Made by a program: the position numbers and the translations under genes. From Schizochytrium sp. TIO01 (lineage: Eukaryota > Sar > Bigyra > Thraustochytrida > Thraustochytriidae): a stretch of DNA of 64,000 nt. The stretch spans positions 3,594,337-3,658,336 of the forward strand of contig SMSO01000037.1 of the NCBI GenBank assembly GCA_004764695.1, read 5' to 3'. Within the stretch, counting starts at the first letter, position 1. The number at the start of each line of letters is the position of its first letter. The notes beneath the pieces are model-generated. The model saw only the letters and a program-made list of their open reading frames with translations. It made no database searches and was not told the DNA's origin. Positions 10,371 through 20,717 of this stretch are shown here, piece by piece.

Positions 10371-13300
10371 CTAATACATCGGGTTATATTGTAACTCGAT
10401 GTCGTCTCGTCCCAATCCTGGAGGAGGGCCTGGTATGTCATCATACATTTCAGGGTGAAATGCGGCTACGTCCATCTTACGCGTTGCAGCTGAAGGACTT
10501 AATGCGTTTGCATGAGCAGCTCCCAGCTCCCTCTTTTCACGGCGTCGCTTTTGGCGATTGTGCATATCACGAGCCATAATTGCCATTACAATCCCACCGA
10601 CTACGCAGAAGACACCAAAAACTATTGCAATTGATTTGAGAACACTTGACATTCCACTATCCGATGAGTCAGCATCTCCGTTATTCAAAGATGTTGTACC
10701 ATCGCTTCCCGTCGAGGAAGAACCCTCTAGATCCATACCAGTTGTATTCGTCCCAGCTGTGGCTAGACTTGGAGACTGGCTTGGACTTGTGCTTGGTGTA
10801 AATGTAATATGTTCTGATGTTGAGTTTGATGTTGGGTCTGGTGTTGGGTCTAGCGTAGGCTGTAGCGTAGGCTGTAGCGTGGGCTGTGGCGTGGGCTGTG
10901 GCGTGGGCTGTGGCGTAGGCTGTGGCGTGGGCTGTGGCGTGGGCTGTGGCGTGGGCTGTGGCGTAGGCTGTGGCGTGGGCTGTGGCGTAGGCTGTGGCGT
11001 GGGCTGTGGCGTGGGCTGTGGCGTAGGCTGTAGCGTAGGCTGTAGCGTAGGCTGTGGCGTTGGTAACCCAAAAAAGTTATCGATGATATCGCCGACGATT
11101 CCACGGCTGTTATTATTGGTTGGTGCTAGGGTTGGTGTCAGTGTCTGATCATTCGTAGGACTCGACGTGGGGAAACTGGTCGGGTTTACGGTTGGCTTGG
11201 TTGTTGGTTTTACAGTTGGCTCAGATGTAGGTGTCGCAGTTGGAAAGAATGTAGGCTTTAAGGTGGGCTTAGATGTAGGTTTTACAGTTGGAAAATCTGT
11301 AGGGGAACTTGTTGGTGTTTGAGTTGGGTACTTTGTCGGCTGAAGAGTAGGGAAGTTAGTAGGGATTTTGGTTGGGTTCATGGTTGGCTTGGATGTAGGC
11401 TTTGGAGTTGGCTCAACGGTAGGAAAATTCGTAGGTAGAAGGGAGGGATACGTCGTTGGTTCAGATGTAGGATTCTTCGTAGGAGCTAGTGTTGGAGCGT
11501 CGGTTGTGAGTTCCAACCAGGAACTATAGCTTGTCATATCTATGCTTGACCCACTTGCACAACTTATTTGGATCGTTATGGTTCCCGAAGAAATCGACCA
11601 AGCAGAAGCCTCCAAGTCTATGGGCCAGAACGCGTTCGTGGTACTGTGGGCCGCAACTGCGGTATTGGTGCGAAGATCGTAAAAACGCCATTTCCCTGTT
11701 TTGGATGCAACCAATTTATAGGTTTCTGACTCAAAGCAAGGGCGGCCGTTTTCAATTGTTGTATATGTAAAAGTCCAGCAATAGCTGAGTAACCTAAAAC
11801 CAAAAGATCTAAGCATGGGTAGAAACATTCGTCCAAGGCAGCAGGGCTAGGTAATTGGTTGGATGAACACCCTGCACAGTCAGGCAAAGAATCACAGGCA
11901 CAGCTCAAATTGAAACCATCTAAGGCATCTGTAACAAGAATAGGATGCTGTACATCAAGATTTGTGAGAACTTCATAGTAGGCAACTGAGCCAACCGATG
12001 GGCCAAGAACCCACATGTTTGATAAGTAATAGATAGCGTAAGGGTTTGTGCGAGTACTGGCTCCGTAAATTGTCCAGGCACGAAGATTATTATAATACCC
12101 GTGTGGTACATATAAGCCATCTGCTCCGTAGTAAGAGTTTGCGACGTCTGTGGCTTGTAAAAAGATATTCTCACAAGCTTTAACACAAGACTTAAGACTG
12201 ACGCTTTGTGGAAGAGAAATTTTCCCATTTGGACAATCTAGGCACGACTGTATCATTCGACTATAGTAACGATTCGCTGTACAGTATAGAGTCTCACATT
12301 CAGGTGTAAAAGAGAACCCTTTCGGAGAACCATGAACAAGCAAATAGTTAGTTTGCATAAATGCATGAAACCGAACTTCCGCCCCGTCTAATGAAGAGTA
12401 TGTATCACCACTTTCCTCAATGTACAAGTCCTTAATTGCAATTTTTGTCTTTACATATCCACAGGTAAAAGAAGTACCATCATCAACGAAGACTTGAGAA
12501 CCAGAACCATTTACATACATTACACTAGCTGCATTTGTACCGATATCTGCAAGCAAGGTATCTGATGAAGATGGACGAACGTAACCATAAATAGAGTTAC
12601 TAGAAGTGTCCATCGTGATGACCCAAATGTCGTACTTGCCGTGAAGGACTGGCAAATATGTGTCTGGTTTGAAAACAAAATAATAGTCGTACTCCCCCAG
12701 AGTTTTCATGTAAACTGGCATATCGTTCATTATTTCTCCTGTGTTCTCCCATAGTCCCGAATAGTACGGTTCAAGTGAAACCTCTACGTCACATGATGAT
12801 GATTCGCAGCCTGTATAGAAGGGTACATAACCTGAAGCCCCTACCCCAATGTCAGCGGAATCGAAGTTCGGGTTCATGCTGCTATCAACCATACCTGAGG
12901 AGTTGATGTAGAGATTTGCTGGCAAACGCTCGTACAAATAAATCCCAGGGTCGCTTGCGTTTGTTGATAATAAACTTGCGTTAATACATTCTTGTTGAAT
13001 AATAACGGTTGCAGGATCTGTCACGGTAAATTTAAACAACTGCGATTCGTTTGAGCTCGTTGTTACAGATGCGTTACAACTTGCCGAATCAAGCTGGGCA
13101 CTAGTCGACTGCAATGTCCAGCTGTCCAGGTACTCCACCTGCACCTGGATGGCTGGAACATCTGTGTTGACCTTCACAACTCGAATGTGTGCACTTGTTC
13201 GACCGAAGTCATATATGTAAGACTGGCCAACTGGGACAAATGCATCACCAAGATCGCTTGTAAGAGGTTCGTAGTCTAAAATTCTAGAAGGTCCGTACGT

Positions 13301-14323
13301 ACCTGCAGTGCCTGAGTATGCCCATGTCAGCAATGCGCCATCCAGTTCAAAGTAGTTTTGGCGATACTCAATCCACAAATATCTGCTTGCGTCAGCTGTG
13401 TATAGCTTCAGACCGTACAATCTTCCATCTTCATATGAACCCTCATCATGAGCATAAACCCAATATGTTCCTCCTAAGGCACAGTACGAGAGTGCTTCAC
13501 AATAATCTGATGAACCCAAAATCTGCACTTGAGAATCGACATCTACCCAGCCAAACGTTGCTTTCGCGCCAATAGTAAAATGGGACGCCGGGAGGCTTCC
13601 TAAATTCCCCATGATGCTATATTTATTTCCGTACGCAGATGTGCCATAGCCAGCATGCCCAGCTCCGAATGTATGACCAAGTTCGTGTGCAAGGGTTTGG
13701 GAAAAAGCATTGGGGTCATCATCGAGTCCGTTAATCCATACATATTTGCCAGGTAGTTCTCCAAGGCCTTCTACAGTGACGCCGTTCGCGCGAAGGTTTG
13801 CGCATCTTGGCAATGAAATGACAATGCGTTCAAATTGATATGCGTAAACAGAGCCTATCATCGATTTGGTGGCGGAAGCAATATCCTGAAAGCTTGGAAC
13901 TGCTCCTCCAATTGTACAAACCGGAGTTGAAGTATCGCTTGATGACATGGCAAATGTATCAATCTCGACTACAGATGGATACATCGTAACATTAAATTTT
14001 GCATTTCCTCCTGATGTCTCTACGTAGAAATCGTTAATTTGCAAAGTCACATTGTCTACAAAGGTTTGTGTGAGCTCTGTATATGTGTAATTGTCCTGCG
14101 TTGAAGTAACACGGACAATAAGTAAATCGTACAAGGTTTCATCAGCTAACCTTCGATCCTGTACACTGCTACTAGATACAACTAGCTTATCTTGATTCTT
14201 TGTTAAGTTAGAATGCGATCGAGGAGGCAGGAGTATACCGTGAGCCTGAAAATCTCTTAATCGTGCCACGAACAATGCAAGAGCAATCACCAGGAGCTGT
14301 CGCCATGACGGTAAATGCGTCAT
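10371..14323 (-). CDS. Membrane-anchored gametolysin-type (M11) metallopeptidase
   Basis: About 1,317 residues if read through with one added base. Order: signal peptide (about 1-28); zinc protease domain with HELGHTFGAGH at 213-223 and a Met-turn YSIMG at 235-239, the metzincin pattern of the M11 gametolysin family; beta-rich and Cys-rich segments to about residue 830; a Pro-Thr repeat stalk of about 220 residues (roughly 940-1165); one transmembrane helix near 1225-1250; and a basic then proline-rich cytosolic tail. It should act at the cell surface on wall or matrix proteins. The frame changes between codons upstream of about 11830 and downstream of about 11780. One missing T in either T4 run (11796-11799 or 11802-11805) rejoins the frames. 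The alternative is an 86-base intron, 11785-11870, with a poor GTGTTC donor. The start is the first ATG, and a TATA-like box lies about 100 bases upstream. Confidence 0.85.
10850..11060 (-). repeat. 12-bp minisatellite encoding the PTPQ stalk
   Basis: About 17 units of a 12-base repeat (minus-strand sense CCCACGCCACAG and variants) encode Pro-Thr-Pro-Gln tetrapeptides inside the M11 peptidase. Near-identical units in the middle and diverged ones at the edges suggest recent expansion by slippage. Beyond it, 11060-11510 encodes a more diverged P-T-x-x-P-T stretch. Confidence 0.9.
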
Positions 14324-15411
14324 GCCACTTTTCTATTCGAGACCCCGTAAGATGTTTGAACCATTCAGACCTTTTCCTCAGCAAGTATTGGTTGAGCGCG
14401 CAGGATCTGCGCGATAACACTGCCACTTTTATATCATCTCTGCTTTTAAATCTGCTTCACTAGAATATTTAGTATTGTATTTCAATCTTTGAAAACTACG
14501 GATTATTCTGACTCATGTCCTTTTCAATCAGTACAGCTGTTCACTTAGGCCACATCGCAGAATTAGCATAGTGCACATTCAAGAGGAAGATTGTTAAAGA
14601 GCATGCGATCGACGCGGAGCTCTCTATAAAACTGCAGTATTTGGATACAGCTGCTTTCAATGTTCCGCTATCTACCTAAAACGATTAGAATTGGTAAAAT
14701 CCATTTTGAATGGGTGTGTGCTTGGGCATGTGGAATTCGGAACTGGAATTCACGGAATACAATACCGCTCCTGCAAAAAAAACTATTACTAAATAAAATT
14801 TAAATGCATATTGATCCGTTGAGTGCGTCGTTAATGGCATTGGGATAGCCTTAATATTTTAGGTAGATGGGTGGACTCTGGAAATCAGTCCCTCTTTTTA
14901 CTTCCAGAACGAAATAGCATATGATTAGGCTAAGTAACGATGGGGTTTACAAAGTAATGCTAAGAGTATTTATTATGATTTTAGCACACACGTGCACCTC
15001 AATAGGCCTCTTCAGTGAAAGTAATTATTGCGCTTAAGATGGAGTATATAATACTGATCTTTATATTAAAGTCACGACGGCTTCTAAACAATCTCAGGTA
15101 ATGATTCAAACGTGTTAAATCAAGCTGTCTGAATTGAAATATCGCAGAAAAGACCGGTGGAGGTTTGTAGTCGTAAGTCAAGAAGCGAAGCAAGTATTGC
15201 AAACATTATTGCATACTCCGACTAAGCCTTGTATAGAGCAGCGGCCTGCAAAGACTACCTTCGTATGCAGCTCGGAGTAGGCAGCTAAGGAGTTTAATCG
15301 AGGCAAGTGACACAGATTCCCCCAATCGAAACCAGGTTTACAATTTGCTATTGTAGATTTTGAGTTGCAATATCTACAGACCAGGGTAAGATCAAGCAAT
15401 TTCGCAGCCCC
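14324..15411. other. Divergent promoter region, M11 peptidase / kinase
   Basis: The head-to-head spacer between the peptidase and the kinase gene. Apart from the TATA-like box near 14430 and several TATAAA-like strings (for example near 14623), I see no repeat, RNA gene or conserved ORF. Confidence 0.4.
14426..14433 (-). promoter_or_regulatory. TATA-like box of the M11 peptidase gene
   Basis: The minus strand reads GATATAAAAGTGG, with TATAAAAG about 103 bases upstream of the ATG at 14323. Position and sequence fit a TATA element. There is no transcript evidence. Confidence 0.4.
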
Positions 15412-17052
15412 ATGGGCTGCAACCCGTCTTTAATGGTGGCTCCTCCACCATCACTTGACGAGGCTTTTTTTACCGCAAATTCAAGAACTGAGACTCAAAA
15501 GCATGGCACAGAGGGAACACAATCAGGTTCTAAACAATCTCTTGGTTTGGAGCAATCCAGGAAACATGACATCTCCACGCGATTAGACTCTATACATAAA
15601 GGTGGCAACCATCAAATTGCTCTGAGCGATAGTGGACCGGAGACAAAGGACGAAGATGCATCGCTACCAGTTATGAACCAAATGAAAGGAAGGTCACGTT
15701 CATCTGGCTACATCCCAGTTATGCAAAATCATGAAGAGCAAATGTCCGCTGTATTTCGCATGAGCTCTAGCCTCAACGAAACTAAACAACAGCAAGTTAT
15801 TCATGAAACTGCTAAGATAGGAGTTTTATTGCAACAACCCGTCACTAGCAGTGCTGTGCCTGGAAAATCAAACGAGACTATGCTTGCGCCCACAACAGCA
15901 GCAGCGCCGATAAATTCTACACCAGTCACTTCATCCTCCTCTTCCAAGCGTCGAATGCGATGGAAGAAGGGGGAGTTGATTGGCGCCGGGTCGTATGGAA
16001 AGGTGTTTGTAGGTCTAAATGAACTCAGTGGCTCTTTAATGGCTGTGAAAGAGGTTCATGCAAGTAGCGAAGCCGAAGTACGAGCCCTTCAGCAGGAAGT
16101 AGGCCTGATGCGTTCGCTTCGCCATGAAAATATCGTACAGTACTTAGGCTCGGAAGCAGATGCCCGACTCAACATTGTCTACATCTTCACAGAATGGGCT
16201 CCAGGAGGAAGTATTGCAAGCCTATTACAAAAGTTTGGGGGACTTACAGAAAGCGTTGTGCGAAAATACACCCGACAAATTCTCCAAGGTCTAGCATATT
16301 TGCATCGGAAAGGCGTGATTCATCGAGATATTAAAGGTGCTAATATTCTTGTAGACGATCGAGGCTGCATAAAGCTTGCAGATTTCGGCGCTTCAAAAGT
16401 TCTAAGTGCGTCGGCGGGAGTAAGTATCCTTGAAAACCAGTCACTTCGTGGGACTCCATACTTCATGGCCCCAGAAGTTATAATGCAATCGGGCCATGGC
16501 CGAAAGGCCGACATTTGGAGTGTCGGTTGCACAACTTTGCAGATGGTATCAGGCAAACCTCCTTGGAAATCAATGAAGTTTGGATCTCTTCAAGCATTAA
16601 TGTACCATATTTGTAACACAAACGAGGCCCCGCCAATGCCGCCTGATATTTCTTCGGGTTTACGCTCATTTCTGATGATTTGCTTCCAGCGACTTCCAGC
16701 AGAGCGTCCGACAGCAGTCAGTCTTCTGCAACACCCCTTTTTAAATTTACCTGCGCGTGAGGAACTGACTTCTGCGGGGACTCAACAGACCGAGAGAGAT
16801 ATTGAGGAACAACATGATGAACGCAGCTTGAGAAGCTTCATAAAGAACCATTCATCTTTTGGGAAACCCTTAAGCGGATTAAAAAGTAATTCAAGTGGTG
16901 ATAAAATCGCAGTCAAAAGTGAGACTCCTCCTGGTGCCAATGGCGGCGCAAACGTAAACGTGCAATACAAGTCAAGCAGTGGAAATGAAAAGTCAGATCA
17001 ACAGACGCCGTTAGCGTTAACGTTACAATCAGGCAATCATAGCAGCAGCGAT

Positions 17053-17091
<39 letters not shown>

Positions 17092-17523
17092 AACAATAAC
17101 AACAACAACAACAACAACTTTAATAACAATCAAAGAGAGACCTTGTCTGGTCCTGGTCGCCTGGCTGTAAATTTTCACGAGCATAGCAGCTATCCACAGA
17201 ATGACGCATTGCAGCCTGTGCAGCCGGAGTTAGCATCCTTTCAAGATCCTTCTACTAAGCCTTGGCTCACATACACTAGCGAAAGGCGTGTCGACGAGTT
17301 AGAGGTTACCTCATATCTTAGAGATCGCGCCCTACAGAGTAGGCGGAAACGTGATGAATGGGAAAACACCGTGATCGATACCATGGAGACGCAAAAGATT
17401 CGCGATGAGTTACGCCGCAAAGAACATGATCATAAAAAGAAGAAGCAGATGGAGCGCGAGCGCTGGCAGAAGGAGATGAAAGAGGAGCTTGATTTTCAGA
17501 GACGAACTGGACTTCGAGGCTAA
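15412..17523 (+). CDS. MAPKKK-type Ser/Thr kinase with acylated N-terminus
   Basis: A 703-residue protein kinase. The catalytic domain spans about 184-443: glycine loop GAGSYGKV 191-198, Lys213, HRD at 304-306 within HRDIKGAN, DFG 324-326 and APE 353-355. HRDIKGAN and a GTPYFMAPE activation segment place it with the STE11/MEKK (ANP/NPK1-like) MAP kinase kinase kinases. The N-terminus MGCNPS fits an N-myristoylation site (Gly2, Ser6) with a palmitoylatable Cys3, so membrane attachment is likely. Residues 20-180 are Ser/Thr-rich and disordered. A poly-Asn tract covers 548-573, and a basic, charged helical segment covers about 640-700. No MEKK regulatory domain is visible. One exon, starting at the first ATG, which also creates the acylation motif. 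Substrate and pathway cannot be read from the sequence. Confidence 0.9.
17053..17130 (+). repeat. AAC microsatellite (poly-Asn)
   Basis: About 26 AAC/AAT codons in frame within the kinase gene, interrupted once by TTT. It encodes an Asn homopolymer in the disordered C-terminal region and is probably length-polymorphic. Confidence 0.9.
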
Positions 17524-17799
17524 AAATTGAGACCTCACTACTATGCATGCTTGACGTATGGTGCATGCATGATCACAAAGTTCTCCTCCATAGGACTAGA
17601 TGTTTTACATCTAGCATTTTTTTGAGTTAAATTATTACACGTGTACTTCCTTTGTTAGCTACTACCCAAACAATAGCTTAAGGAAATGTACATCCTGAAG
17701 AGAGATAAGTTGAGTTTATATAATTTCCATTACACATATTATGTATATTGCTTATGAGCCTTTGATTGCGCCTAATCTTACGTCAGCCCTGGGATAGAA

Positions 17800-18845
17800 T
17801 TATTTATTGTCGTTTGTCTTTTTATCTCCAAAGATATTATCCCAGTTGCCTCGACGCCAGTAATCATAACCAGAAGCAAAGGTTGAAATGCCGCTGATAG
17901 CCCAGATTGCAGGCATCAGCTCGACGGGAGGAATATTAAATGCGACATGGGTCATTGAGAACCAGAGAAGTCCAAACTGAAACAAAGTGTTCCATTTACT
18001 AATCATAGATGCTTCAACGGCCTCTACACCAGACCCTGAACCCATATCAAAGAAACCAACGCCTTCAGGCTTCGTGCGATAACGGACATAGAAGGAGCCT
18101 AAAAGAAGGCCAGCGTCACGACCTAAGATAAGACCGCCTAGCCACAAGGGGATGATGCCCTTGGCCGTAAGGGTGACGAGCGTTGCACCAACAAAGAGCT
18201 TATCAGCCAATGGGTCCAGAAAGAGCCAAAGACGGACATTTGGTTCCATTTGCGAGCCAAATATCCATCCACCCAGTCGAAAAAGCCTGCAAACCAGAAC
18301 GTAACAATTGCAGGCACGTAGTGATCTGAGGCAATAAGCCAACATATACCCGGGGTAGCGATGATCCGCGTCATCGTCAGTGCGTTTGGGATGTTTAAGG
18401 CATCATCCCAAAACTCCTTGGAGCCAATCACCAGCCTCTGGCCCTCCTTTTTACTCGCATCAGAAATTACTAATTGCTGCGCCGCTGCACTCAGTGCTTG
18501 ATCTCGCAATCTGGACGATTTTTCCAACAAAGTCTCATTCTGATTGGAACTTCCATCAACCCCAATATTCGAAACCTTGGAATCCTTCTGAGAAGGCGTT
18601 CGCGGGGTTGCGCTAGATGACGACAAAGGTCTTGACGATGAAAGCCCTGTCAAAGTTATGAGATCACCTCCAGGGACTAAATTTGGCCACAAAGCACTTC
18701 CAATCTTGAAACGAACTCCGTCTACCGCCAAGTTTGATTTCGGGCGAAGCTTGTTTATTGACGATGGGAATAAACCTGCATAGGCGAGACCTCGTCGCGG
18801 CACCGAGGTTGCCCTCATCGAGGCCATGGCCATAGTCAGCTTCAT
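17800..18845 (-). CDS. Mitochondrial cardiolipin synthase, frameshifted
   Basis: A CDP-alcohol phosphatidyltransferase that joins CDP-diacylglycerol to phosphatidylglycerol in the inner mitochondrial membrane. About 348 residues if one base is restored. The first 30 residues (Arg/Ser/Ala, no acids) look like a mitochondrial presequence. IPNALTMTR at 152-160 begins the catalytic domain. The family signature DGxxARx8Gx3Dx3D is split: Asp193-Gly194, Ala197-Arg198 and Gly207 are in the upstream frame, and the two aspartates of LDPLADK are in the next frame. Adding one T to the T3 run at 18220-18222 restores exact spacing. The downstream FYVRYRT and ISKWNT segments match CRLS1-type synthases rather than PgsA. 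The rest is intact, so a sequencing indel is more likely than decay. The start is the first ATG. Confidence 0.88.
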
Positions 18846-20717
18846 GGTTCTCCCGGTGAGCCTTAGACAGAAATACGACTAGCGCGCGTTAGACGCCCAC
18901 CAAATAAAGGCCAAACAAAGGCAAACTTTGCGAGAACAGAAACCAGAAGGTGCTCTAGATAAGCGGCTTCACTCCGCACAGAAGCGGAGGACCTCTCTTG
19001 GTTGAGAGATTGACAGCAATATTGATGACTTCTGTACATTATAGCAAACTACTAACACGCTAGTTGGCTAGGTAAATACTATTACTCTTCACCTTTCACT
19101 GATAGTCTAAAGTTAGTTTTAAAAAAAGAAAAAAAAAAAGAGAGAAAATGATGAAAGTCATGTGCGACACCACTTGACTGTCAGGTTCTGCTTCATCCTT
19201 GTGTCTTTGCTACCCTGAGAAAGAGACGCTTACATGCAAAGAAGGATCTACCTTAACGACGGAGCTTGCAAAAGACAATTGAAACAAGGAGTTGTGTAGT
19301 TTGGTTACTCTAGTGTACACGGTATCAAGGTCTGTAGTTACTCGTAATCATAGTAAGGCCTCAAAGCTTCGTGTCGTCACTTCGCGGAAGAAAGTTTTCA
19401 TCACAGACGGATCCTCTCTTCGTTCGTTCGCTCCTTCCTTCGTTCCTTACTTCCTTACTTGCATGCTTCTTCACACGCGACTTCACGTGGACCTGTAACA
19501 ACACTCTTCAAGCAGTAGTCGCTGGTAAAAGCTACTCATATTAGCTTATTGACTCCAAGCGAGGGTGAGGTAGAAACTCGAGTCAAAACAATCGCTCATG
19601 GGGTGTAACACATATACAAATTGCATTTCGAATAAACCACGTTGGTAGGTATACTTAGCTAGAGCTGCCTGCAAGTTGGGTCTTTGGGTGGTTTGATTTA
19701 GCAGCACGGCAGGTAGGTATCTCGGTGTAGCGACACTACTATTTAAATCGTGTCGCACAGATGATTGACGTCTACCGAGAACCACAGTTCTTTGGGGGCA
19801 CAGACTCAGCAAAGAAGTCTCTTGATGCTCTGAAGATCAACTTAGGTCTGAGCGACGGCTTTGTTGTCAAGAGGTCACGAAGTGAGAATAAGGGACAATG
19901 AAGAAATCAAGAGTCGAAGGCTAGCCAAGTAGTTGGTAATCATCACGAACAGCTGTAGCACAAGCAGTGATAGTGCGCATCTAAGTAAGAGGAGCGTGGT
20001 GTGTTCAAGGAATGAGTCATTATTTCGGCTTGACCTAACTAAATAGTGAGGGTAGGACCTCACTAGATATAACAGTATGCGATAGCTAATGCAAAGAAGA
20101 AGAATATGGCGGCAGACATTCGAGCGAGCCGTGAAGGTCCGGTCGTCTGTCAACGGTCCTTTCGAGGTTGGTAGGAGTAGATGAGGGAAACACGTAAGGG
20201 CTTTACGTGGGATCCTGGGTGGACAGCAGTGATTTATACCATACCACCCACATGGGTACAACTATGGAATGATGTACATGTGATGATTGTGAATCAAATT
20301 AAGAATAAACGATTATATATGGGAGAGGCTAATGCAATAAGGTTGGAGGGACAACTTGGGAGCAATCAATCATTCAATCAATCATAGTAGCAGGTGTTAC
20401 AACGCGAAGCTCGTCTTGCTTGGTCTTGCTAGAACATTGATCCCCCTAAAGAGGAGTCTAAGTGGAGAGTGCAAGCAACTGACTTTAAGGGATACCTGCA
20501 ATATATAGCTTTGCGCTGAGACGAACAAACACGCTTTGTCACCTCATTTAACGCAATCGAGCCAATAGTTTGACCAAATCATCAGCTTCAAACAAGCTTT
20601 GAAAAGGCATTTGTGGTGAGGCAGCTCTTACTGCAGCCTTCTAGTGTAAAAGTGCAGCTATTCTTTGGAAGAGAACTCTTGCATCCATTGAGATAGTAAG
20701 ATAGATTTGGGCGCAGC
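18846..20717. other. Divergent spacer, cardiolipin synthase / Tmc-PAS gene
   Basis: A 1.9 kb head-to-head spacer. It contains an A-rich run at about 19120-19150 and ATCA/TTCA-type short repeats near 20365-20385. No ORF with a recognisable domain. Both promoters must lie here. Confidence 0.4.

Noticed and set aside
10558-11148. Gly-Cys-Gly-Val repeat protein on the plus strand
   Set aside because: Antisense of the Pro-Thr-Pro-Gln minisatellite of the M11 peptidase.
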